Assembly (NCBI GenBank): GCA_025618425.1
Contig: CM046850.1
Span: 8,473,749 to 8,537,748 of the forward strand
Direction: 5' to 3'
Source: Heliocidaris tuberculata
Lineage: Eukaryota > Echinodermata > Echinoidea > Camarodonta > Echinometridae
Length of the DNA: 64,000 bases
Part shown: positions 1-12,100 of the stretch, in pieces
Position numbering within the stretch: position 1 is the first letter of the stretch
Layout: every line of letters begins with the position of its first letter
Made by a program: the position numbers and the translations under genes
The notes under the pieces: generated by a model
What the model was told of the DNA's origin: nothing
The model's database searches: none
The model's input: the letters and a program-made list of their open reading frames with translations, nothing else

Positions 1-147
1 GAGCTGACAAGCTTTTTGTGAATGACATGGATGGTCTTGGCAACTTTAAGGGGTCAAATCTCATATGTAAAATGGGGTGACTATTTCGGGACAGGCTCCT
101 GGCCTATAATAATAAAGACAAGAAGGGACAGGAGATTATCATTTAAG

Positions 148-153
148 TTTATT
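148..153 (-). promoter_or_regulatory. Poly(A) signal AATAAA
   Basis: The minus strand reads AATAAA about 116 nt after the stop codon of the sulfotransferase-like gene, a typical spacing for an animal mRNA 3' end. No longer 3' UTR motif was recognised. Confidence 0.6.
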
Positions 154-268
154 AAAATGGAGTATTGTTCAATGATCCATTTAAATTAAGAAAAAAATTG
201 CCATTTAATTTACAAAGGCAAACTTAAGGCACATTTTAAGATTGTGATCGCTGTCCTTGACTAGGAGA

Positions 269-908
269 TTAGGAGAGTCTAGCTTTGTACATTTCTTCAT
301 AATATAGCATAGAAGCATCCACGCATCGGACGACGTCATCAGTCAACTGCTCCCGCGAGGGGATGGGATGAGGTGGCATAAAACAAGTGCTCTTCATGGC
401 TGTGCCGTAAAAGTGGATATGGCTGTCTAGGATGCCTTCCCCGGGAGTCTTCCACGATTTCAATGATTCCGTGGATGATGGCCAGTGGAGGAGGGCGTCG
501 GAGTACGGTAAATCTAGAGCGTCTAGAAGACCCTTGAGGTGTTTGGAAGGGTTGGATAGGAGATCAGAGGAGTCGATCACTACAGGATTCGGATCGTAAT
601 TTTCTCGGACGTACTTCCATAGGTCATGGTGATTCTTGTAGAGGTTCAAAGGCTTCATCTCCACCACGTCATCATGCACGATATCGTACTCCTCTTCAGA
701 CTTCTCCAGCATTTTCAACCCGATGATCTGCTTGTACATCGCCTTCCGATAAGACGCGAAGATTGCCGAAGGATCCCGAATGAGGAACACGTGTTTGAAA
801 CCTTTCGGGATGAACTGCCTGAACTGTGGAATCATAGCATGTGATTGGTCCTTCACGAAGACATACCTCCCACTAGACTCCTCCAATTCAGCCTGGACGG
901 TCGTAAAC
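269..908 (-). CDS. Sulfotransferase-like gene, exon 2 (terminal)
   Basis: Codes residues 96-308 and the stop at 269-271. The acceptor is TATAG|GTTTACG (exon starts at 908). It holds the RDPSAIFASYR phosphate-binding region and the C-terminal WKTPGEG segment. The six exon bases next to the acceptor and the intron side of the junction recur several times within the same intron (see the repeat entry). Confidence 0.87.
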
Positions 909-3900
909 CTATACCGATGAAATGGATACAAATATTTTAATAGTTTCTATCCTTAAATATTTATTACCAAAAGTGGTAAATTTGTAAAATCCTGAAATTC
1001 GGAGCATGAAAACAGATACGTTAGACATTATTAGTTACCCCCTGCTTGTTCACGAAATACGGGCAAATATCTACGGTCTGGTGCCATATTCCAAGAGGCC
1101 GGACCGTAGACCGTAGATATTTCCGTATTTCGTGAGAACAAGCAGGGGGTAACGATTTTATCTTTTTAAGTGTAGATCTACATGAATTCTGTAGTGTAAT
1201 CTCATTGGTAGTGTAATCTCATCGCCGGCTGTCAGCCATGTTTGTTGTCTGCATGCAACAAGCAAGATCAAGGGCGTGCATGCGCGCAGCTGTGATGATA
1301 ACGTCATCACGGAATACGGGAAATATTCAGGGATGGATTTAGCGCATGCGCACAAATATCAACAACAATGCAAAACATAAAAACAACAACAGCGACATAT
1401 AACCTCATTCACGGAATACGGGAAATATTCAGTGGATGGTCTGTATTTGTGACCGAGTACACGGGTAATACGGGATTTTATCAAAGACATGATTGACCAA
1501 TGAGATTACAGAATTCATGATCACTAAAAGATAAAAAAAATAATATTCAAATAGTTTCTGTCCTTAAATCTTTATCACCAAAAGTGGCAAATTTGTCAAA
1601 CCTGGACTTTGAACAGAGCATGAATACAGATACTTAAGTACGTTGGACATTAGGCCATTCCCCCTATAGTTCAAGAGGTAATGTAAATCTACAGCGAAGA
1701 GGTGAATATAAATATTCAAATAATTTCTGTCCTCAAATCTTTATTACCAAAAGTTGTAAATTTGTCGAATCTGGACTTGGGAGCATAAAAAGACATAGGC
1801 ATAAATCCGTTCTTCCTAGTTCAAGAGGTTGTGTAAAACTATAACGATGAAGTGGATACAAATATTCAAATAGTTTCTTTCCTTACATTGTTATCACCAA
1901 AAGTAGAAAAAATTTTAAACGTGGACTTGGGAGCATGAAAACAGATAGGACCTACGTCCGACGGAATTCCGTTCCTCCTAGTTCAAGGGGTCATTTTAAA
2001 CAAATAGATTGTGCTAACACTGAGAAACCCGAGATTATTTTTTTTACTACAGTGAAACCGGTCTATAAAGACCGCTCATGGGAGACAAGAAAAGTGGTCT
2101 TTATGTACAGGTTCCTTTACTACACATTTCAATGAGAAACACTTTTCAAGGGAAACAAAAATTGTGGTCTTTATTGACAGGTGGCCCTTCTGTACAGGTG
2201 GTCGCTAAAGCAGGTTTGACTGTAATTATTGTGTTTGCTGATGGTACAAAGTCATGCCCACAAGTCTGAACAATTTGCGACAAGCAATAACAAAATTAAT
2301 GGAAAATGACATAAAATCTTCTGGATGCCTTGTCAATCCCCAAAATCGATGACAGAACTTAAGACCACTCCCCTTACATCATGGGACACCTGAGAGGACC
2401 AAAGAACCCCGAAGCGAGCATCATGGCTCCGATGGGAAAAACCTTTATATTTTACAGACTAAAATATGAAAACATAATGTTACCTGCTGTGCTGAACCCA
2501 TTGGTAATAGTCATAGACAATGACAGGCACCTATCCCCTCCATTATAAATTTTCATTTTGTATATGAAATATTGCCCCACGAAAAGGCTAACTTTCTTGC
2601 TTGAATACATGGATCTTTAAAAATCAGTTACACCCTTAATTGCTCTAATCATTATAATTCGAAATTCCATCTTTAAAGAAGAATGTTAGAATGCTACAAT
2701 CACAGCTTGAAAGCAATTTTCTGGCGGGTGTGAAAGACTTTGCAGAACAGTCTCATGCGTTGCTTTCTGTGTGCTCCAAATTATATACAGAAACTTGAAC
2801 AAACATAGTTTCTGTCCTTAAATCTTAAACCTGGGCTTCGGAGCATGAAAACAGATGAGCCTGATCGGTTAGTCACGGACGGACATTTAACAAATTTTGA
2901 AAGTTTGAAGGCCTGTAGAAAAAATGATAACTATTTAATTGAAGAGAGTTATTTTATGTTTCATTGTGAAGGGCATCACTCAAGGAGTTGAAATTTTGAT
3001 AAAATTTGGTTGCCATGGTCGCCGACTCAAATTATAATCCATAAAATATTCAATGTCACGGACGGACCTACTCTTAACCGATCACGCGCAGATACGTTAG
3101 ACATAAGTCCGCCCCTCGTAGTTCAAGTGGTTATGTAATCCATGAAGTGGATACAAAATAATATTCAAATAGTTTCTGACCTCAAATCTTTATCACCAAA
3201 AGTGGCAAATTTGTCAAACCTGGGCCCTGTAACATAAAAATCGACTTACAATTGATTGTATCTCTTTATGTTACAGGCCCCTGGACTTTGAACAGAGCAT
3301 GAATACAGATATGTAAGTACGTTGGACATTAGGCCGTTCCTCCTATACATGCTATAGTTCAAGAGGTAAACCTATAGCGATGAAGTGGACATAAATATTC
3401 AAATAGTTTCTGTCTTCAAATCTTTATTACCCAAAGTATACAATGCGTCCCCAAAAAAGTTAACAGTTGGAAAAAGTCTAACCAAATCAATATTTAAGAA
3501 CATTTTCCATAAATTTTCATTCCTGTTGATAGCTTAGGATCTCTCCTATGCAATAACACCAAAAAACAAATCTGACTTTTTATTAAGCTTGAGTGATCAA
3601 AAACCACTTTTGTGAATAGGTGCAAAATTCAAACATGACAAGAATTGGTATTTGTCCTGGCTTATATGAACGAAGTTAAGAACCGTTTAAAATTGACAGT
3701 TGAAAAAAGTCTCCCTATTTAAATATTTCAAAATATTTTCAGGAAATGTTCATACTTGTGGAAAGCTTAGGGTCTCATCTATCTGTGACACCAAAATATC
3801 TCACAATATTTTACGCTTGAGTGAGCAAAAGCCAATTTTTGTGAAAGGGTGCAAAATCCATATTTCACAAATGCTTGTTTATGTTCTGGCTGGTATCAGC

Positions 3901-6900
3901 AAAGTTGAGAGTCATGAAAAGGCTTTAAAATGTTATATTCTGATCATTAAAAGACAATTTATGAAAGAACGGACTTTGTTGACTGTATCTCCTGATATAT
4001 CCCATCAAAACTTTATGGCTGAGTGAGCAAGCTAGGTGATATTAAAAGATTCACCAAAAGTAACATTTTGAAACACTCAACTAAATAGTCATTTGCTCAC
4101 TCAAGCATAGAATATTGATGGGATGTGTAAACAAATACACAGAACAAAGCCTGCTATTTCATAAATTGTCTTTTATTGACCAGAATATGGAAATTTATAT
4201 CCCTTTCCATGATTCAGCTTGGCTGATAACAGCCAGAGCCAATATCAATTCTTGTCAAGTCTGGATTTTGTATCCTTTCACAAAATTGGCTTTTGCTCAC
4301 TCAAGCGTAGAATATTGGTTGATATTTTAGTGTCATTTGATAGAAGAGACCATAAGCTATCCACAGGTATGAAAATTTTCTTAGAAAAGTTTGAAATATT
4401 TATTTGGATAGACTTTTCCAACTGTTAACTTTTTTTCTGGGACGCACTGTATAGTAAATTTGTCGAATATGGACTTGGGACATAAAAAGAGATACGTTGG
4501 ACAGAAATCCGTTCCTCCTAGTTCAAGAGGTTATGTAAAACTATAGCGATGAACTGGATACAAATATTCAAATAGTTTTTGTCCTCATATATCTTTATCA
4601 CCAAGAGTAGTACATTTTTTAAAGGTGGACTTCGGAGCATGAAAACAAATAGGGTCTACGACTGACCGAAGCCCGTTCCTCCTAGTTCAAGGGGTCATGT
4701 TAAATCAATAGATTGTGCTAACACTGATTAACCTGAGACTGATTTCTTTTTTTCTGATTGTGGGTGCTGATGGTCAGTGCTGTAGTCGAGTCCATCCCAT
4801 CCGAGTCCGAGTCCGAGTCCGAGTCCCGATGGGAACATCTTAAATTGCATTTTTTTAAAAGTCACATTATTTTCATTATGATAAATGCCTCACAGTGAAC
4901 TCTCTATAACATAAATAGTTTCTCGTTCATTGAAAACTTCCATTTGTCAGAGAATTTAATTTATTGTAACTTTCCTTAGTACGAATGTGGACAACTATAA
5001 AGGCTTGCTCACAAATGAGTGATTTGTCGCCGTGACATGTCGCTTGGTGCTTAATAAGATTCAGTTCAGTAAGATTTCCAGATATGACACTAAAAATTCT
5101 GACAGAATGGAGGAAACTATTGGAAATGTTGAGATAAATGTCTGTGGTTAGATTTTCGGTGATGGTTTGGTGTACTGGTGGAATTTCAGAAGTTTTATCA
5201 ACCAAAATACTAAACAAGTGAACATGCACTCCTTTTGTGCCAAGGTAATGTCTTGTTGACAAATGGTTCATATGTGAACAAGCCTTAGTATTTTGCTTGT
5301 ATTCATAGTAATTATAGAGAGTTGACTCTATTGTTTCTGTGATACTTCAATGAAGAAAAGTAACACAAATTAATATTTGTTCATTTCAAAGGCCTATAAT
5401 TTTATCTTTTATTAATTATAAGTCAACAGAACAAAACGATAACTTGAATGCCATTAACATGATTAAAGCCAATATAGAAAAGAAAGTTTCCAACTGAAAT
5501 GGAAAAAAGAGGGAAAAATAATATTTCCCAAAGAACACCAACAGTTCAGTCTTATCAAATAGCTGTTTAAAGTAATAAAAAAGTGAATCGTCAAACCCTA
5601 ATAAAACCCTTGTACATGTATCAGCTAGTTCATTAAAATGGCTTAATGGCTTGTAATACAAGTGCAACATTAGCATTCATTTTGGAAACTGACTACATGA
5701 CTAAGTAAAACGAATGTAATTGTCAAACCATAATAAAACCGTTTGACACTGCCAACAATTTTAAATTGCTTACTTTGACTTTTTGCCACAGTAATATAGG
5801 TTGCAAAAAGTAAAAAAGATAAGAAGATTATAAACACTGTAGTTCATAATACTAAGTGGAATAGTAATCTGTTTGAGACTGCCCAAAATATCCCATGCTG
5901 GGGTCTATGGGAAAACGTGTGTTATAGATTAATCCATCTCTAAATGGTTAATATCAATTTCAACACTTGTCTGTGTCATACGTGTATAACGAGTGTATAC
6001 ATGGTATACGGGCATAAAACGACTTATCTTAATTAACATCTATCATCTATTTGTGTACATTCTCGTACCGTTACGGCGATTGATGTTTCAAAGTTCATGT
6101 TTAAAATACCGCTCAATCGAGCAAGGTGCGCGAAAATAGCGGGTTTTTTTGCGTGCCCTGGGGTAATTTTTTAAACTAAAATTAAAAGCGGAAAATGGAA
6201 AAAATTGCCGGTTTCGTTGCCGGTCTTGGCCCGATTTTCGCCCGAGTCACGAGTCACCCCTGGTCGAGTCCGAGTCCGAGACCGAGTCCTTGTGGCTCGA
6301 GTCCGAGTCCGGACTCGAGTCCTACAGCACTGCTGATGGTATAACGTCATGCCCACAAATCTGAACAATTAGCGACAAGCAATAACAAAATTAATGGAAA
6401 ATGACATCACATCTTCCGGATGTCACTTCCCAACATTATTATTATTATGTTGGGGTGGGGGGTGGGGGGGGGGGGCACCTGAGCGGACCTGGGAACCCTG
6501 AAGCCATCATCACGACCCCGATGGGAAAAACTTTTATATTTTACAGACTAAAATAATAATAATGATAATACAACATATGATTTATAATGCGCCAAATCCA
6601 CTCTGTAGAGTGCTCTAGGCGCAGTGTAGAATAAAGAAGAGCATAAAGAGGGCATAAAATATGAAAACATAATGTTACCTGCTGTGCTGAACCCATTGGT
6701 AATAGTCATAGACAATGACAAGCATCTATCCCCTCCATTGATTATAAATTTTCTTCATTTTGTATACATTTTGCCCCATGAAATAGCTAATTTTCTTGCT
6801 TGAATACTGTAAGTTCTTTAAAAATCAATTACACCCTTAATTGTTCTAATCATCATAATTCGAATTACCATCTTTGAAGGAGAATGTAGAATGAATGCTA

Positions 6901-8036
6901 CACAATCACAGCTTGAAACACTTCTCTGGCGGGGGTGAAAGACTTTGCAGGACAGTCTCATGCGTTGCTTTCTGTGCATGTGTGCTTCACATTATATTCA
7001 TGTACAGAGACATGAACAAATATTCATAAATATTCCAGTTGTTTACGAGGTTTATAGTTATGTTTATATACTTATAATGAAGGGATGATAATGACAATCA
7101 TTAAACCATTTCCGGGCTACATGTAGGGCTTCCGCCTGCAAAATATTTCAGATAGAACTTAACACATTTTGACAGGTATAATGAGGTATATTGGTAGAAA
7201 TATTCCACGCCTCACAGAAACATTACATTAGACTTTTTGGCTGCAATGATGTAAGATAATTTAATAGAATTTGGAATTGTCTAAAATCATGTCTTGTTTT
7301 GCTTTGTTTTGTTTTTGTTTTTTTTAAAGAATACATTGATAACCTTCATATGCTGTTAAACAAAGAGAATTTCAGAATTATCAATATTTGTATTATTATT
7401 ATCATAAGAAGGAGTATTAGTTGTAGTATACAGTATATCAGTAGTAGTGTTATTATCATTATTATTATTATCATCATCATCATCATTATCATTAACATCA
7501 TCATAACTATTACTATCATTATCGTCATTATTTTTATTACTAATATCATGATCGTCATTATCATCATCATCATCCTTTCCTTTTTTTTAAAATGAACATC
7601 TGTCTGCATTTGACAACATGAGTATATGACGACCAGTTTATATCCTTGTCGGCAAATTTCAAAATTTAAGAACTTTTTTTCGCTTTCTCTGAAAATTTCT
7701 GAAAATTTCATCATTCCGATGGTCCTAAGACCCCCGTGTCTATACTTACGGTAATCGTTTCGGATCCATTTTCGAGTTGGTGAATGCTCCCATGATCTGA
7801 GCAGCTTGTTCAAACAAATCCTCGTTTCCCTCATAAGTCATGGGTAGCTCTTGTTGGGTTGCACTACAAAGTCCAAGCCAAGATGCATGGGCATAACCAT
7901 ACGGCTCGAGATGGACGTTGAGTCCGTCAATGAAGCCGACACATTTGGTGAGGGCGGTCGAGATCGTACGCGGTAAACTCCACAGGATAACGCGAACGTC
8001 GGGTTGCAAGTCAGTCTGGTCCGAGCGCCTCTCCAT
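269..8036 (-). CDS. Sulfotransferase-like P-loop protein, two-exon gene
   Basis: Two minus-strand exons, 7750-8036 and 269-908, join in phase (CC|G) across GTAAGT...TATAG splice sites to give 308 residues. Near the N terminus is SLPRTISTAL (20-29), which looks like the 5'-phosphosulfate-binding loop of sulfotransferases. FLIRDPSAIFASYR (137-150) looks like the 3'-phosphate-binding strand and helix. The length is normal for a small cytosolic sulfotransferase-like protein, and there is no signal peptide or membrane segment. From family knowledge, such proteins bind PAPS or a related nucleotide, but many animal and microbial members of this subgroup are uncharacterised, so the substrate is unknown. 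The start chosen is the first ATG of the exon; a TTG lies four codons upstream, and a non-coding 5' exon beyond the intron cannot be excluded. The 6.8-kb intron is made mostly of repeats and mobile elements. Confidence 0.85.
1034..1153. mobile_element. Short near-perfect hairpin element
   Basis: GTTACCCCCTGCTTGTTC at the left and its complement at 1136-1153 bound a 120-bp palindrome. The arms continue inward through CACGAAATACGG and the ACGGTC region. It looks like a tiny MITE; no coding capacity. Confidence 0.7.
1155..1535. mobile_element. Palindromic element next to the 1.03-kb hairpin
   Basis: The left arm (1157-1209, ATGAATTCTGTAGTGTAATCTC) matches the reverse complement of the right arm (1493-1534). 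The middle repeats GGAATACGGGAAATATTCAG twice. Non-coding MITE-like sequence; family unknown. Confidence 0.55.
2200..2800. repeat. Segmental duplicate, copy A
   Basis: Closely matches 6341-7020 over several hundred bases, for example GCGACAAGCAATAACAAAA, TGGAAAATGACAT and TTACCTGCTGTGCTGAACCC. Together with the upstream match (1930-2020 against 4630-4740) this marks a duplicated block inside the intron. Copy A lacks the hAT insertion present in copy B. Confidence 0.75.
3441..4449. mobile_element. Tc1/mariner-like non-autonomous element
   Basis: A terminal inverted repeat of about 45 bp (left CAATGCGTCCCCAAAAAAG, right ending GGGACGCACTG) is flanked by TA on both sides (3439-3440 and 4450-4451), the target of the Tc1/mariner superfamily. 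The interior is itself roughly palindromic and has no transposase reading frame. It sits in one unit of the 150-170 bp repeat: removing it rejoins CCAAAG with TAAATTTGTCG. Confidence 0.75.
4775..6332. mobile_element. hAT-like non-autonomous element with 8-bp target duplication
   Basis: The ends are CAGTGCTGTAGTCGAGTCC and GGACTCGAGTCCTACAGCACTG, and both flanks carry CTGATGGT (4767-4774 and 6333-6340). CAGNG termini and an 8-bp duplication are the hAT signature. Runs of GAGTCC lie just inside both ends. The interior has a 114-codon minus-strand frame (4927-5271) that does not resemble hAT transposase, so the copy is non-autonomous. The duplicated intron block at 2238-2245 has a single CTGATGGT, i.e. 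the empty site. Confidence 0.85.
6341..7020. repeat. Segmental duplicate, copy B
   Basis: Copy B of the block at 2200-2800, continuing directly after the hAT target duplication. It differs by a G-rich run near 6455 and by an extra ~105-bp piece at 6552-6658 containing AATGCGCCAAATCCACTC. Confidence 0.75.
7395..7580. repeat. ATT/ATC trinucleotide microsatellite
   Basis: A low-complexity run of (ATT)n and (ATC)n. It generates long artefactual reading frames of isoleucine on one strand and methionine on the other. These are not genes. Confidence 0.9.
7750..8036 (-). CDS. Sulfotransferase-like gene, exon 1
   Basis: Codes residues 1-95 plus two bases of codon 96. Starts at ATG 8036-8034 and ends at a consensus donor (GTAAGT, intron from 7749). 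It holds the PRTIST nucleotide-binding loop and the EPYGYAHASW segment. Reading on past the donor meets a stop at once (7746-7748), which supports the splice. Confidence 0.85.
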
Positions 8037-9102
8037 TTTGAATTCCAAGCTAGAGATCTGGCAAAATTGATGAACCTTACACTAGCTAAATGTGCATCAA
8101 ATTTCAGGTCAGCGCTTTACAATAGGTCTATTGAAATATAAACTTCGTTAAAAGGGGACCGGCGGTGGCGTGGAATCGGGTAATGATATTTTATTAAGCA
8201 AGTGGGTGTGAGGCTGAATCTTGGGAGGTTTGTTCCGATTTGTGTATTGTGTAGGCTACTCGAGTTAGTTAAAGTTTTTTGAAAAATGTATAGTAATAAT
8301 GTATCATAAGAATTCTTTTAGAACATGTAAAAACGCACCAAATACTAACCCTAACCCCTTTCTGAAAAGCCATTACAGCTAGGTCGCAAAAATCTTGCTG
8401 ACTTTTGCTGAACTAGTAAGCTCAGAATATTTTGCCCCTCCTGACAGGGGCGGATCTAGGATTTTGTAAAAGAGGGGGCACAGTGCCATTAAAGTACACA
8501 ATAAAGTGGTGAAAAAAAAAATGATTGTGTACTTAAGGTATGCCAGCTGAGTTTCATGGGGGGGGGGGGGCACGGGCCGTATTTCCCCCTATGTAGATCC
8601 GCCACTGCCTCCTGAGATCAAGGTCTGAATACGCCACTGATCACCATTCCTAATACATGTTCGAGTTATAAAAGAAGTCTTTTTTATTGATCGTCTCCAA
8701 ATTTTGAGAGTATCTTTTTCGATGATCTGTCAGTTGCTCCGGCGACATAGGCTCTTAACTAGACCACGTTCTCATTACGAGATTGGACAGTGGATCGCGT
8801 TATCGTGGGGCGACCCATGGCGCGCGCCAGGGAGGTCCGCATAGGTCCACTGGTCCGCCGTGTGTGTATGTAAAAAAAATGTCATCCTCTATGTTGCCTA
8901 TTGTCCTATGAATGTATTAATTTTTGCTCCTTTAACACCCTCTCTCTATCTCTCTCTCCCTCACTCTCTCCTTTATATAGCAGTATGAATATACGGGTAT
9001 GTTGCCCTGTTTTCTATCTCTCTATCCATCTGTCTTCCGAGAATGTAATTAATGGTAAGTTGGGCCTTTATTAGTTGCTAACTGGAATTGAGTACTGTTA
9101 TG
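8037..9102. other. Upstream flank of the sulfotransferase-like gene
   Basis: No coding region was recognised. A small element lies at 8445-8608, bounded by GGCGGATCTA and TAGATCCGCC and containing a 13-G run. A CT-rich stretch is at 8938-8970. No clear TATA box or other core promoter was identified. Confidence 0.5.
8445..8608. mobile_element. Short MITE with GGCGGATC ends
   Basis: The ends CAGGGGCGGATCTAG and TAGATCCGCCACTG are imperfect inverted repeats about 160 bp apart. A related fragment (GGGGGGATCCAGGATTTTG) occurs at 17640. Non-coding. Confidence 0.55.
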
Positions 9103-9122
9103 TACGGAATCTTATAAGTGCC

Positions 9123-12100
9123 TTTGGGACAAAAAGACGAGATGACGAGTTAGTGGAACTCGGCAAGTCGACCTATTTGGGACAAGAAGACGAGATGACA
9201 AGTTATTGGAACTCGGCAAGTCTACTTGTTTAGGACAAGAAGACTAGATGACGAGTTAATGCAACTTTGCACGTCGACTTGTTTGGGACAAAGAGACGAG
9301 ATGACGAGTTATTGGAACTCAGCAAGTGGACTTGTTTGGGACAAGAAGAGGAGTTGACGAGTTATTGGAACTCAGCAAGTTGACTAGTTTAGGACAAGAA
9401 GACGAGATGACGAGTTAGAACTCGGCCAGTAGACTTATTTGGGACAAGAAGACGAGATAACAAGTTAATGGAACTCGGCAAGACGACTTGTTTAGGACAA
9501 GAAGACGAGATGACGAGTTAATGCAACTTTGCACGTCGACTTGTTTGGGACAAAAAGACGAGATGACGGGTTAGTGGAACTCGGCAAGTCTACTTGTTTG
9601 GGACAAGAAGACGAGTTGACGAGTTAATTCAACTCGGCAAGTCGACTAGTTTAGGACAAGAAGACGAGATGACGAGTTATTGGAACTCAGCAAGTCGACT
9701 TGTTTGACGAGTTATTGGAACTCGGCAAGTTGACTAGTTTAGGACAAGAAGACGAGATGACGAGTTATTAGAACTCGGCAAGTAGACTTATTTGGGACAA
9801 GAAGACGAGATAACAAGTTAATGGAACTCGGCAAGTCGACTTGTTTAGGACAAGAAGACGAGATGACGAGTTAATGCAACTTGGCACGTCGACTTGTCTG
9901 GGACAAAAAGACGAGATGACAAGTTATTAGAACTCGGCAAGTCTACTTGTTTGGGACAAGAAGACGAGTTGACGAGTTAATTCAACTCGGCAAGTCGACT
10001 AGTTTAGGACAAGAAGACGAGATGACGAGTTATTGGAACTCAGCAAGTGGACTTGTTTGGGACAAGAAGAGGAGTTGACGAGTTATTGGAACTCGGCAAG
10101 TTGACTAGTTTAGGACAAGAAGACGAGATGACGAGTTAGAACTCGGCCAGTAGACTTATTTGGGACAAGAAGACGAGATAACAAGTTAATGGAACTCGGC
10201 AAGACGACTTGTTTAGGACAAGAAGACGAGATGACGAGTTAATGCAACTTTGCACGTCGACTTGTTTGGGACAAAAAGACGAGATGACGGGTTAGTGGAA
10301 CTCGGCAAGTCTACTTGTTTGGGACAAGAAGACGAGTTGACGAGTTAATTCAACTCGGCAAGTCGACTAGTTTAGGACAAGAAGACGAGATGACGAGTTA
10401 TTGGAACTCAGCAAGTCGACTTGTTTGACGAGTTATTGGAACTCGGCAAGTTGACTAGTTTAGGACAAGAAGACGAGATGACGAGTTATTAGAACTCGGC
10501 AAGTAGACTTATTTGGGACAAGAAGACGAGATAACAAGTTAATGGAACTCGGCAAGTCGACTTGTTTAGGACAAGAAGACGAGATGACGAGTTAATGCAA
10601 CTTGGCACGTCGACTTGTCTGGGACAAAAAGACGAGATGACGAGTTATTGGAACTCGGCAAGTCGACTTGTTTGGGACAAGAAGACTAGTTGACCAATTA
10701 ATTCAACTCGGCAAGTCGATTTGTTTGGGACAAGAAGACGAGATGACGGGTTAGTGGAACTCGGCAAGTCGACTTGTTTGGGACAAGAAGACGAGTTGAC
10801 AAGTTATTAGAACTCGGCAAGTCGACTAGTTTAGGACAAGAAGACGAGATGACGAGTTAATGCAACTTGGCACGTCGACTTGTCTGGGACAAAAAGACGA
10901 GATGACGGGTTAGTGGAACTCGGCAAGTCTACTTGTTTGGGACAAGAAGACGAGTTGACGAGTTAATTCAACTCGGCAAGTCGACTAGTTTAGGACAAGA
11001 AGACGAGATGACGAGTTATTGGAACTCAGCAAGTCGACTTGTTTGACGAGTTATTGGAACTCGGCAAGTTGACTAGTTTAGGACAAGAAGACGAGATGAC
11101 GAGTTATTAGAACTCGGCAAGTAGACTTATTTGGGACAAGAAGACGAGATAACAAGTTAATGGAACTCGGCAAGTCGACTTGTTTAGGACAAGAAGACGA
11201 GATGACGAGTTAATGCAACTTGGCACGTCGACTTGTCTGGGACAAAAAGACGAGATGACGAGTTATTGGAACTCGGCAAGTCGACTTGTTTGGGACAAGA
11301 AGACTAGTTGACCAATTAATTCAACTCGGCAAGTCGACTTGTTTGGGACAAAAAGACGAGATGACGGGTTAGTGGAACTCGGCAAGTCTACTTGTTTGGG
11401 ACAAGAAGACGAGTTGACGAGTTAATTCAACTCGGCAAGTCGACTAGTTTAGGACAAGAAGACGAGATGACGAGTTATTGGAACTCAGCAAGTCGACTTG
11501 TTTGACGAGTTATTGGAACTCGGCAAGTTGACTAGTTTAGGACAAGAAGACGAGATGACGAGTTATTAGAACTCGGCAAGTAGACTTATTTGGGACAAGA
11601 AGACGAGATAACAAGTTAATGGAACTCGGCAAGTCGACTTGTTTAGGACAAAAAGACGAGATGACGAGTTATTGGAACTCGGCAAGTCGACTTGTTTGGG
11701 ACAAGAAGACTAGTTGACCAATTAATTCAACTCGGCAAGTCGATTTGTTTGGGACAAGAAGACGAGATGACGGGTTAGTGGAACTCGGCAAGTCTACTTG
11801 TTTGGGACAAGAAGACGAGTTGACGAGTTAATTCAACTCGGCAAGTCGACTAGTTTAGGACAAGAAGACGAGATGACGAGTTATTGGAACTCGGCAAGTC
11901 GACTTGTTTAGGACAAGAAGACGAGTTGACGAGTTAATGCAACTTTGCACGTCGACTTGTTTGGGACAAAAAGACGAGATGACGGGTTAGTGGAACTCGG
12001 CAAGTCTACTTGTTTGGGACAAGAAGACGAGTTGACGAGTTATTGGAACTCAGCAAGTCGACTTGTTTGACGAGTTATTGGAACTCGGCAAGTTGACTAG

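Larger units (their letters stand above)
910..4660. repeat. Locally amplified ~150-170 bp intron repeat
   Basis: Degenerate units share the phrases AAATAGTTTCTGTCC, TTTATCACCAAAAGTGG, GGAGCATGAAAACAGATA and CTCCTAGTTCAAGAGG. Copies begin near 930, 1542, 1711, 1861, 3160, 3394 and 4563, with a partial copy near 2800. Where units abut, the spacing is 150-170 bp. The first copy runs into the splice acceptor of exon 2, and several copies keep an acceptor-like TATAG. The mariner-like element at 3441-4449 interrupts one unit. Confidence 0.75.

Noticed and set aside
4927..5271. A transposase gene inside the hAT-like element
   Set aside because: The 114-codon frame has none of the hAT transposase motifs I know and is too short.
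7299..7834. Frames rich in Ile or Met
   Set aside because: Produced by the ATT/ATC microsatellite, not by coding selection.
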